NCBI GenBank assembly: GCA_903854075.1
Contig: CAINVI010000042.1
Location: 1-5,813 of the forward strand
Length of the DNA: 5,813 nt
DNA from: Candidatus Pollutiaquabacter sp.
Lineage (GTDB): Bacteria > Bacteroidota > Bacteroidia > AKYH767-A > 2013-40CM-41-45
Direction of reading: 5' to 3'
The translations under genes were made by a program, and so were the position numbers. Positions 1 to 5,813 of the stretch are shown one piece after another (the stretch's first letter is position 1; each line of letters begins with the position of its first letter). The notes under the pieces are model-generated. The model did no database searches. It saw nothing but the letters and a program-made list of their open reading frames with translations, and was not told the origin of the DNA.

Positions 1-609
1 GAAATAGATTAGCTTACCAAAAAAATCCATCAATAATGAAGGCTGCAGCAGCGAGGTGAACACGATTCCGTAAATCGCACCCCATAAATGCGCATCATGG
101 TTGATGCGGCTTCCACCTTTTCGATCCATATAAATACAATAAAACAAATACGCTGCTCCAAAAATCACACCCGGCAAACATAGTATTCCGTACAGACAAA
201 TCTTCTCCAGCGGCTGAAAGAGAATGAACGCAAAGACAACTCCGGAAACCGCTCCTGAAGCTCCGAGTGCATTGTATCCTGGATTATGGAACTGTTTGCG
301 ATAGGTCGGTAAGATGGACATTACCAATCCGCCGGCGTACAGTAATAGGAAATAATTCCCGTAATCCGAACCGAAATAGCTGTGATAATATTGTTCGACA
401 ATCGGACCGAACGAATACAGCACGAACATATTAATCAGAAGATGCATCCAATCTGCATGGATGAACCCCGAGGTAATAAAACGATGGAATTCACTGTTCT
501 TCTTAACCTTACTGGGATTAAAAAGTAACCTAGAAAAAAGACTGCGGTTGTTAAACGCCAGTATGGAAACAATGACCGTAATAAGCACGATAGCCAGACT
601 GATGTTCAT
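1..609 (-). CDS. Rhomboid-family intramembrane serine protease (3' end beyond window)
   Basis: Reading the minus strand from the ATG at 609-607 gives 203 codons, open to the window edge, so the C-terminus is missing. The protein is hydrophobic, with about six likely membrane segments (roughly residues 4-20, 53-72, 84-103, 117-133, 137-160 and 172-188). The rhomboid signature is complete. The oxyanion-side motif MHLLIN has His56 and Asn60, the nucleophile is Ser118 in GASG, and the catalytic His174 is followed by LWGAIYG, the HxxGxxxG pattern. The family cleaves transmembrane segments of membrane proteins inside the bilayer using a Ser-His dyad; the substrate here is unknown. The start lies 12 bases after the ychF stop with no promoter box between, so it is probably co-transcribed with ychF. 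No Shine-Dalgarno is present. The family assignment is firm, while the physiological role is not inferable. Confidence 0.93.
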   Translation of the reverse strand, partial: MNISLAIVLITVIVSILAFNNRSLFSRLLFNPSKVKKNSEFHRFITSGFIHADWMHLLINMFVLYSFGPIVEQYYHSYFGSDYGNYFLLLYAGGLVMSILPTYRKQFHNPGYNALGASGAVSGVVFAFILFQPLEKICLYGILCLPGVIFGAAYLFYCIYMDRKGGSRINHDAHLWGAIYGIVFTSLLQPSLLMDFFGKLIYF

Positions 610-621
610 GATCAATTGATA

Positions 622-1722
622 TTAGACGTTGAATCTAAAGTGCATGATATCTCCGTCGCCTACGGTATATTCCTTGCCTTCGACACTTAATTTACCGTTA
701 TCACGACAGGCCGACTCGGAACCGAATTTAAGGAAGTCTTCGTACTTGATGACTTCGGCACGGATGAATCCTTTTTCAAAATCCGTATGAATCACACCGG
801 CAGCTGCCGGTGCTTGCATACCGCGGGTAATTGTCCAGGCACGCACTTCTTTTTCGCCGGCGGTGAAATAGGTCTGAAGACTCAGCAAACGATATGCTGC
901 CTTGATGAGTTTTGCTACACCGGACTCCGTTAACCCGAGGTCCTGCAAGAAGGCAGCACGATCTTCGTAGCTGTCGAGTTGCGTGATTTCAGCTTCGATA
1001 GCAGCGGCAATAATAAGCACCTCTGCCCTTTCATCCTTCACGGAATCTTTAAGCTGGTCGACGTATTTATTGCCGGCATTCACCGATCCTTCGTCGACAT
1101 TGCATACGTACAATACCGGCTTAGCGGTAAGCAAGAAAATATCGGCGATAAAACGTTCGTCACCCTCGTTGACGGGTGCGGAACGAGCCGCTTTCCCTTG
1201 CTCCAGGTGTTGTTTATAGATCTTGAGCGCTTCAATACATTTGGCTGCATCTTTATCACCACCCGCTTTAGCCAGTTTTTCCACGCGAGAAATTTTCTTG
1301 TCTACACTTTCCAGGTCTTTTAGCTGCAGCTCCGTATCAATCGTTTCTTTGTCCCGGACCGGATTTACATTACCGTCGACATGGACTACATTTGGATCAT
1401 CAAAACAGCGAATGACGTGGATAATGGCGTCACATTCGCGGATATTACTGAGGAATTGGTTGCCCAATCCTTCTCCTTTGGATGCACCTTTCACCAATCC
1501 TGCGATATCGACAATTTCAATGGTAGTTGGAACTACGCGTTGCGGGTTGATGAGTTTTTCAAGTTGACTGAGCCGCTCGTCAGGAACGGTGATAACACCC
1601 AGGTTGGGCTCAATCGTACAAAAAGGAAAATTAGCTGCCTGCGCTTTCGCATTCGACAAGCAATTGAACAAGGTGGACTTACCTACGTTTGGTAATCCGA
1701 CAATTCCGCATTTCAATCCCAT
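622..1722 (-). CDS. ychF: YchF/OLA1-family redox-responsive P-loop ATPase/GTPase
   Basis: The protein has 366 residues, the usual full length for YchF (about 363-367). In order it shows: the P-loop GLPNVGKST (residues 9-17); NFPFCTIEPN (31-40); the G3 motif DIAGLV (72-77), where a hydrophobic residue replaces the catalytic Gln of Ras-like GTPases (the HAS-GTPase feature); a helical coiled-coil insertion around 130-175; the G4 position NVDE (208-211) in place of NKxD, the change that gives this family its ATP preference; and a C-terminal TGS domain (about 283-366) ending HFRFNV. Cys35 matches the cysteine tied to redox control in E. coli YchF. Family members bind ribosomes and act negatively in the oxidative stress response. 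The ATG at 1722 gives the conserved MGLKCGIVG start. A TAnnTTTG box lies 38 bases upstream, and the rhomboid gene follows 12 bases after the stop. Confidence 0.98.
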   Translation of the reverse strand: MGLKCGIVGLPNVGKSTLFNCLSNAKAQAANFPFCTIEPNLGVITVPDERLSQLEKLINPQRVVPTTIEIVDIAGLVKGASKGEGLGNQFLSNIRECDAIIHVIRCFDDPNVVHVDGNVNPVRDKETIDTELQLKDLESVDKKISRVEKLAKAGGDKDAAKCIEALKIYKQHLEQGKAARSAPVNEGDERFIADIFLLTAKPVLYVCNVDEGSVNAGNKYVDQLKDSVKDERAEVLIIAAAIEAEITQLDSYEDRAAFLQDLGLTESGVAKLIKAAYRLLSLQTYFTAGEKEVRAWTITRGMQAPAAAGVIHTDFEKGFIRAEVIKYEDFLKFGSESACRDNGKLSVEGKEYTVGDGDIMHFRFNV

Positions 1723-1760
1723 AATACTATAAATCTGGTGGCTTTAAAATCGATTTCCTG

Positions 1761-1768
1761 CAAAGGTA
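1761..1768 (-). promoter_or_regulatory. Candidate Bacteroidota -7 promoter box for ychF
   Basis: The minus strand reads TACCTTTG, an exact match to the Bacteroidota -7 consensus TAnnTTTG. It sits in the 64-base gap between the PorD-like gene and ychF, leaving 38 bases to the ychF ATG. No clear -33 TTG was found at the usual 17-20 base spacing, so the call rests on the -7 element and its location. Confidence 0.55.
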
Positions 1769-1786
1769 ATGATTAGTGATTCGAGT

Positions 1787-2710
1787 TTACTTTCCGCCGC
1801 TTGAAATAGCATTGTACTTCAAGGTATTTGCCGGATCAATTTGTGTTAAAACAGTAACGACCTGCGACTTCTCATCCGCCGGTGCCTGAGAAAACAACGA
1901 GATGACTTCATCGGCTTTGGCGTTAAAAAACACCTGCATGGCAAAGGAATTCGGACGATTATTAAAAACGGCCTTCAGTCCTTTAATGGCTTCTAAGCAA
2001 GCAGCGCGACCTTCCGTCAGGTTATCGCTCATGACATCGAATCCGGTCCGGTGATATTTATACATGCAGGAACGCAACGCTTTAAATTGAACATGCAGTA
2101 AGTTTTCTACCAACCAGAAGCGGTTGCGCTGGTTCTCAAATGCCTTCCAGCCACGCTCCGGAACAGATTGCGCATTATTGACAACGTTCTGAGCACGCAG
2201 GAAATATGGAGTACCGCCTTCCAGCGAATAGGAATCATAATCCAATCCGATGATAATATACGTGTAATAGCCTAATACGGCTGTTAGGTTAGAGTTGATA
2301 TTGGCTTCGTCGAATTCCAGCAACTGGTCCTGAATGTAACGAAAGGTAAAATCATTATCCTGGTGATTGAATAAGGGCGAATTGTAGGAACTCTTATAAA
2401 CCGGACGACGAGATTGAATCTGAATATTAGCCTTGAATTCATCCACGCTCACCCGTTCAGAGATGGTAATCGTGATGGAGCACTCAATACGTTCCTGGTT
2501 TAGGAACTGATCGTTCGTCCATTTTCGGGTATTAAGAAATTCACGGATGGAATTCTGCAGCGTCGAATAGATCGTACGATCACTTTCAGTAGCGTTAGGC
2601 GACAGCACGGAAACGGAACAATTCAATTCCTGCGCCTTCGCACTGGTTATCGCGGCAAGCACTAACAGCACTAAAAAAATTTGTCGAAGCTTCATTTTCA
2701 TGTAACCCAT
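1787..2710 (-). CDS. porD: DUF4835-family secreted protein, PorD-like (T9SS-associated)
   Basis: This is a 307-residue exported protein. It has a basic N-terminus (KMKLRQ), a hydrophobic stretch (about residues 11-22) and a signal peptidase I site after AKA (24-26), so the mature chain would start QELNCSV. That QELNC-type start, a length near 300 and the position directly after coaBC are typical of DUF4835 in Bacteroidota. The family is now often named PorD and linked to type IX secretion; its biochemical role is not established, and the name is from memory of the family. Four cysteines are present (31, 77, 215, 238) and could form two disulphides in the periplasm. There is no lipobox and no T9SS sorting domain, so it is probably periplasmic or associated with the outer membrane. 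The ATG at 2710 is 6 bases after the coaBC stop. In-frame ATGs at 2701 and 2695 give a more ordinary signal peptide and are equally likely starts. Confidence 0.85.
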   Translation of the reverse strand: MGYMKMKLRQIFLVLLVLAAITSAKAQELNCSVSVLSPNATESDRTIYSTLQNSIREFLNTRKWTNDQFLNQERIECSITITISERVSVDEFKANIQIQSRRPVYKSSYNSPLFNHQDNDFTFRYIQDQLLEFDEANINSNLTAVLGYYTYIIIGLDYDSYSLEGGTPYFLRAQNVVNNAQSVPERGWKAFENQRNRFWLVENLLHVQFKALRSCMYKYHRTGFDVMSDNLTEGRAACLEAIKGLKAVFNNRPNSFAMQVFFNAKADEVISLFSQAPADEKSQVVTVLTQIDPANTLKYNAISSGGK

Positions 2711-2716
2711 GGGAAA

Positions 2717-3916
2717 TCATTTTTTATTCGACCGCGAAATCAGATCAACCAGATCAACGGCGAGTTCTTTTTTCGTTCGGGTGCTAAATTCGGCAACGGC
2801 TCCATCCTTAGAGAAAACCGTCACTTTGTTCGTGTCAAAACCAAATCCAGCACCGGGATCATTGAGAGAATTAAGTACAATATGATCGAGATTCTTTCGC
2901 TGCAGTTTACCTAAGGCATGCTCTTTTTCCTGTTCCGTTTCCAGCGCAAAACCGATCAAAACCTGTCCGGCAGATTTTTGAGATCCCATCGCGGCAAGAA
3001 TATCAATGGTCGGAGTTAGATGCACCGACAAAGCTGCGTCCTTCTTTTTTATTTTTTGCTCGGCAGCATATTCCGGTTTGTAATCTGCTACAGCGGCAGC
3101 CATGACAATCAATTGGCAGTGGGTAAAATGCTGCATACAGGCATCGTGCATTTGCTGAGCTGATTCGACAGTAACGTTTTTTATTGCCGGATGTTGTGTG
3201 TGTAAAGCCGTCGGACCCGTTACAAGCACAACCTGGGCACCGCGTGCGGCCAACTCTTCCGCAACAGCAAAACCCATCTTCCCGGTAGAACGGTTTCCGA
3301 TATAACGCACAGGATCTATGGCTTCGTAGGTGGGGCCTGCCGACACCAGTGCTTTCACACCGGACAGCGACAGGCCGTTAACGAAAAAACTGTTGACCGT
3401 ATTGAAAATAGTTTCCGGTTCTTCCATGCGCCCCTCTCCGACCAAGCCGCTGGCCAATTCTCCTGCGGCGGGCTGGATGACTCGGACACCGTGCTTGACC
3501 AGCAAATCGATATTCTGCCGCGTAGTAAAATGCTTCCACATGTCAAGATCCATCGCCGGCGCAACCATTACGGGACAGCGTGCGGAAAGGTAGACGGCCA
3601 TTAGCAGGTTATCGCAATTGCCGGTGGCCATTTTAGAAAGCGTGGATGCGGAGAGCGGAGCGATAAGCAGTAGATCCGCCCAGCAACCTAAATCAACATG
3701 ATTATTCCAAGTACCGTCGGCCGGATTGAAATAATCGCAGCCCACCGGATGTTTGGAAACTACGGACATCGTCAGTGGTGTAATGAAATCCTTGGCAGAT
3801 GGAGTCATGATGACACGGACTTCAGCACCGGCCTTGACCAGTAACCGAACCAGTGTAGCCGATTTATAGGCAGCGATACTTCCGGTTACGCCGAGTATTA
3901 TTTTTTTTCCCTGCAT
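2717..3916 (-). CDS. coaBC: Bifunctional phosphopantothenoylcysteine decarboxylase / phosphopantothenate-cysteine ligase
   Basis: This cytoplasmic enzyme makes 4'-phosphopantetheine in coenzyme A synthesis: CoaB joins phosphopantothenate to cysteine using CTP, and the flavin-dependent CoaC domain decarboxylates the product. From the ATG at 3916 it has 399 residues, normal for the family. The CoaC half shows GVTGSIAAYK (9-18), the catalytic His73 in NHVDLGCWAD, PLSASTLSKM (87-96), PAMDLDMW (120-127) and GEGRM (160-164). The CoaB half shows GPTYEAIDPVRYIGN and STGKMG (194-215), AAAVADYKP (273-281) and KIKKK (288-292), which holds the lysine used for the acyl-cytidylate step. Two CoaC positions differ from E. 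coli: PxMN is PAMD, and the ACG flap cysteine is Ser156. The upstream in-frame ATG at 3949 falls inside a hairpin and adds a non-conserved 11-residue tail, so 3916 is preferred. The PorD-like gene follows after 6 bases. Confidence 0.97.
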   Translation of the reverse strand: MQGKKIILGVTGSIAAYKSATLVRLLVKAGAEVRVIMTPSAKDFITPLTMSVVSKHPVGCDYFNPADGTWNNHVDLGCWADLLLIAPLSASTLSKMATGNCDNLLMAVYLSARCPVMVAPAMDLDMWKHFTTRQNIDLLVKHGVRVIQPAAGELASGLVGEGRMEEPETIFNTVNSFFVNGLSLSGVKALVSAGPTYEAIDPVRYIGNRSTGKMGFAVAEELAARGAQVVLVTGPTALHTQHPAIKNVTVESAQQMHDACMQHFTHCQLIVMAAAVADYKPEYAAEQKIKKKDAALSVHLTPTIDILAAMGSQKSAGQVLIGFALETEQEKEHALGKLQRKNLDHIVLNSLNDPGAGFGFDTNKVTVFSKDGAVAEFSTRTKKELAVDLVDLISRSNKK

Positions 3917-3938
3917 GCGATACGTGTTGGTTAAAATG

Positions 3939-3971
3939 AAAAAATCCAAAACCGAACGTCTTGGATTCTTT
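3939..3971 (-). terminator. Hairpin with U-tract between rpoZ and coaBC: intrinsic terminator or attenuator
   Basis: On the minus strand AAAGAATCCAAGAC (3971-3958) pairs with GTTTTGGATTTTTT (3952-3939). That makes 14 consecutive pairs, two of them G-U, around the five-base loop GTTCG. The 3' arm ends in six U, so the shape is that of a Rho-independent terminator whose A-tract and U-tract are part of the stem. It begins 33 bases after the rpoZ stop and ends 22 bases before the coaBC ATG. No TAnnTTTG box lies between hairpin and coaBC, so partial readthrough or attenuation is possible. Confidence 0.72.
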
Positions 3972-4004
3972 CACTACATCATGATCGATTGAAAACGACC
4001 GGTA

Positions 4005-4322
4005 TTATTTATCTCGCGCCGGATTACGGTGATAGATTTTTTTATCCTGAAATTCACCCAACGCGATTAACGTCGGCTTTGGTAAACGCTCGTAATATTT
4101 GGAGATCTCGATCTGTTCACGGTTTTCGAAAATCTCTTCCAGATTATCGCTGGAGGTATTGAATTCAGAGAGTTTGCCGTTCAGCTCCTCTTTCAATTCA
4201 GAAGAAATCTGGTTGGCACGTTTTGCGATAACCACCAGTGATTCGTAAACATTGCCCGTTTCACGGTCGTAATCGCGAAGGTTCCGGGTGATGGTAGTAG
4301 TGGTTTCTGCTTTATAATTCAT
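4005..4322 (-). CDS. rpoZ: RNA polymerase omega subunit, Bacteroidota type (RpoZ/Rpb6 family)
   Basis: This small soluble protein has 105 residues from the ATG at 4322. Residues 11-40 carry the omega/Rpb6 signature: ITRNL, then a helix NVYESLVVIAKRANQIS whose AKRANQI corresponds to the AARRARQI-type core that clamps the beta-prime C-terminus. The rest is charged and helical, with a KPTLIALGEF segment (82-91) typical of Bacteroidota homologues. The family promotes RNA polymerase assembly and stability. It lies 36 bases after bamD, and the bamD-rpoZ-coaBC order is familiar from other Bacteroidota genomes. An in-frame ATG at 4346 would add eight poorly conserved residues, but it overlaps the candidate -7 box, so 4322 is preferred. 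It could equally be annotated as an RNA polymerase Rpb6-domain protein. Confidence 0.88.
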   Translation of the reverse strand: MNYKAETTTTITRNLRDYDRETGNVYESLVVIAKRANQISSELKEELNGKLSEFNTSSDNLEEIFENREQIEISKYYERLPKPTLIALGEFQDKKIYHRNPARDK

Positions 4323-4343
4323 TGGTTCTGAGGATTTGGGGCA

Positions 4344-4351
4344 CAAATATA
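4344..4351 (-). promoter_or_regulatory. Candidate Bacteroidota -7 promoter box for rpoZ
   Basis: The minus strand reads TATATTTG, an exact TAnnTTTG match, in the 36-base gap between bamD and rpoZ. It is 21 bases upstream of the preferred rpoZ ATG, leaving room for a short leader. No TTG -33 element is evident upstream, which would fall in the bamD 3' end. It would allow rpoZ to be transcribed independently of bamD. Confidence 0.5.
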
Positions 4352-4358
4352 ATAAAAA

Positions 4359-5183
4359 TCACTGTTTAATGCTACTGATTCCCAAATTATTGGCGTTTTC
4401 CAGCCATTTCCGAATATTTGCCGCCATTTCATCGGCTTCTTCTTTGTAAATACTGGCAGGAAAAGCGGCTGAAAACTCTCCGTAAAAAGTCAGCGCCTCA
4501 TTATAGCGCGCTATTTTTTTGTCTTCGATACTATTCTCGGCCAGTTTATATTGGGCTTTGGTAACAAGGAACATACTCTCCTCCCGATTGGGCGTTGTTG
4601 GAAAATCATTCAGCAGGTTGCGAAAAGCCGTTACTGCCGCCTTGAAGTCGTCCATGTGGTAGTACAATTTGGCGATTTCATAAGCCTTATGCTCCAGTTT
4701 TGACTCCAATTTATCAATCAGTTGATTGCATTCCGTCAATCGTGAACTTTGCGGATAACGGTCGGCAAAAAGTTGTAATTGGCCAATCGCTTTATACGTA
4801 CTGGTCTGATCGAGTGAGTATTTTGGAGAATCCTCATAATAACAATAGGCCTGCATAAATGAACACTCTTCAGCATACTCACTGTTTGGGAATGTCTTCA
4901 CAAAATTCTCAAAATCATAGGCTGCAGATGCAAAATCTCCGACCTTGAAATTAGTATAGGCGTAATAGTACACCGTCTTCTCCGCTTTTTTAGTACCACG
5001 GTAAACAGCAATTAGCTCTTCAAAAATCGGAAGCGCTTTATAGTAGTCTCCTTTGTTGTACAACTTGATGGCGAGGTCAAGCTTTGCATCAAGATCTTTT
5101 CCCTTTACAATACGATTATAATCGCTGCACCCTGAAAAAATCAGTACGGCAAAAACAAGTAAAAACGCGAAGTTAATCCTCAT
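4359..5183 (-). CDS. bamD: Outer-membrane protein assembly lipoprotein BamD
   Basis: From the ATG at 5183 the protein has 274 residues. It opens with a lipoprotein signal peptide: MRINF, a hydrophobic core FAFLLVFAVLIF, and the lipobox FSGC with the acylated Cys19. The mature part is a run of TPR-like helical pairs, with repeated patterns such as YNKGDYYKALPIFEELI, KVGDFASAAYDFENFVKTFPNSEYAEEC and YHMDDFKAAVTAFRNLLNDFP. The repeated aromatic-GD/DD-Ala spacing and the 'FPxSxYAEE' turns match BamD/YfiO. As part of the BAM complex BamD works at the periplasmic face of the outer membrane, helping BamA fold beta-barrel proteins. A start at 5198 is open but would place the start codon inside the candidate -7 box and add five residues before the basic N-terminus, so 5183 is preferred. 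rpoZ follows after 36 bases. Confidence 0.95.
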   Translation of the reverse strand: MRINFAFLLVFAVLIFSGCSDYNRIVKGKDLDAKLDLAIKLYNKGDYYKALPIFEELIAVYRGTKKAEKTVYYYAYTNFKVGDFASAAYDFENFVKTFPNSEYAEECSFMQAYCYYEDSPKYSLDQTSTYKAIGQLQLFADRYPQSSRLTECNQLIDKLESKLEHKAYEIAKLYYHMDDFKAAVTAFRNLLNDFPTTPNREESMFLVTKAQYKLAENSIEDKKIARYNEALTFYGEFSAAFPASIYKEEADEMAANIRKWLENANNLGISSIKQ

Positions 5184-5191
5184 GAGCGGCG

Positions 5192-5199
5192 CAAACATA
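5192..5199 (-). promoter_or_regulatory. Candidate Bacteroidota -7 promoter box for bamD
   Basis: The minus strand reads TATGTTTG, an exact TAnnTTTG match, in the gap between the T9SS cargo gene and bamD. Only 8 bases separate it from the preferred bamD ATG at 5183, so the transcript would have a very short leader. It overlaps the alternative ATG at 5198 and therefore argues against that start. No well-spaced -33 TTG is visible. Confidence 0.5.
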
Positions 5200-5240
5200 C
5201 GAAATTAAGATGGCATGACGCGCAGATTACAACGGCCCGG

Positions 5241-5813
5241 TTAGCGAACGATCAATCGGCCAGAACCGGTGCGACCCGAGCTTTCTTTGGCAACGATCAG
5301 GTAGCTGCCAGCTTCCAGCTTCGTTTGGACGTTAAGCGCATCATTGACGGCATTAACTGCCTGAGTGAAAACGTGACGGCCTGTCAAATCCAATACGGTC
5401 AGTTCAACGGCCCCTGTCCATTCGGAAGGCAGCAATACGATAAAATCACCGGTGGTAGGATTTGGAAACAAGGTAAGCTCTTTCTTCTCGATCAATTCCC
5501 GAACACCGGTGTTCAACGTGCCGTTGATTCTGAAATTATCCAGCCCGCCTTCTACAATGTGTCCTCCCGGATAATCTTCCACTTGAACAAGTAATTTCAT
5601 CGTTGACGTAGGCGTAATCAGCCCGGTTAAATTGTGAGCAACGCGATACCAGTTGCCAACACCCGGAGATGTACGGATGACCCGCTCCAACACAACGGTA
5701 TCAGTTCCGTTGGTCAGTTTAATCAGCATAGAGTCGTTGGGATTACCTGTACCCCCGAAATTCAAAAACCAGCGCTCGTATTCCAGCACTGGATTCTGGT
5801 AAAAGGTAAGATC
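5241..5813 (-). CDS. T9SS-exported protein with C-terminal type A sorting domain (5' part beyond window)
   Basis: Only the last 190 residues are present. The frame is open to the right edge, and the first in-window start (GTG at 5789) is internal to the protein, not a real start. Residues about 1-97 form a beta-rich module with WFLNFGGTGNPNDSML, WYRVAHNLTG and VEGGLDNFRI. This resembles the jelly-roll (MAM/concanavalin-like) modules common before sorting domains, where a 'VEAGIDDF' motif is usual. Residues about 113-190 are a type A T9SS sorting domain: LTLFPNPTTGDF, then VELTVLDLTGRHVFTQ, then LEAGSYLIVAKESSGRTGSGRLIVR at the end. Such domains route proteins through the T9SS, after which they are removed and the cargo is released or attached to the surface. 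The catalytic or binding part, if any, lies outside the window, so no enzyme name can be given. Confidence 0.93.
   Translation of the reverse strand, partial: DLTFYQNPVLEYERWFLNFGGTGNPNDSMLIKLTNGTDTVVLERVIRTSPGVGNWYRVAHNLTGLITPTSTMKLLVQVEDYPGGHIVEGGLDNFRINGTLNTGVRELIEKKELTLFPNPTTGDFIVLLPSEWTGAVELTVLDLTGRHVFTQAVNAVNDALNVQTKLEAGSYLIVAKESSGRTGSGRLIVR

Noticed and set aside
611..620. Ten-base perfect palindrome ATCAATTGAT just before the rhomboid start
   Set aside because: Short and A/T-rich with no repeat elsewhere in a comparable position; likely chance.
979..1695. Several open frames of 60-114 codons within the ychF region, mostly on the plus strand
   Set aside because: They lie wholly inside ychF, which is conserved end to end; their translations show no recognisable domain and they are antisense or off-frame shadows.
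1747..1756. Ten-base perfect palindrome AAATCGATTT in the ychF leader
   Set aside because: A possible operator-like site, but there is no loop for a hairpin and no matching copy to support a regulator; treated as chance.
1723..1786. Possible terminator after the PorD-like gene
   Set aside because: No stable stem followed by a U-tract is visible in the gap.
2681..2914. Plus-strand open frame across the coaBC/PorD-like junction
   Set aside because: It overlaps two well-supported minus-strand genes, has no family resemblance and no promoter.
3330..3593. Plus- and minus-strand open frames inside coaBC
   Set aside because: The coaBC frame is conserved through this region (flap motif to CoaB start), so these are shadows.
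5325..5594. Plus-strand open frame opposite the T9SS sorting domain
   Set aside because: Antisense to a clear sorting domain, low-complexity composition and no recognisable domain.
5241..5789. GTG at 5789 as the start of a short secreted protein
   Set aside because: The frame stays open upstream to the window edge and the beta module is already under way, with no signal peptide; the gene is truncated by the window.

Overview
This window comes from a member of the Bacteroidota. Three things support that: a partial protein ending in a type IX secretion (T9SS) C-terminal sorting domain, a DUF4835/PorD-like secreted protein, and TAnnTTTG promoter boxes of the Bacteroidota sigma factor combined with starts that lack Shine-Dalgarno sequences. 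The class cannot be fixed from the sequence alone. All seven genes lie on the minus strand, so transcription runs from high to low coordinates. No RNA gene, CRISPR array, insertion sequence or other mobile element was seen, and no gene-free stretch exceeds about 90 bases.

In transcription order, 5813-5241 is the C-terminal part of a T9SS-exported protein. It is followed by bamD (5183-4359, outer-membrane assembly lipoprotein), an rpoZ/omega-like RNA polymerase subunit (4322-4005), coaBC (3916-2717, coenzyme A synthesis), a DUF4835/PorD-like secreted protein (2710-1787), ychF (1722-622, OLA1-type P-loop NTPase), and a rhomboid intramembrane serine protease (609 to the window edge, 3' end missing). 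The rhomboid has no stop codon inside the window and is easily overlooked.

TAnnTTTG -7 boxes lie directly upstream of bamD, rpoZ and ychF. A strong hairpin with a U-tract separates rpoZ from coaBC. The simplest reading is a bamD unit and an rpoZ unit (with possible readthrough), a coaBC-porD pair, and a ychF-rhomboid pair.

The content is mostly conserved core housekeeping and envelope biogenesis. BamD serves the machinery that inserts outer-membrane beta-barrels, the PorD-like protein is linked to T9SS, and the cargo at the right edge would use T9SS. I see no convincing novel multi-gene system. The items most worth a second look are the rpoZ-coaBC hairpin, the three promoter boxes, and two active-site substitutions in the CoaC half of CoaBC.
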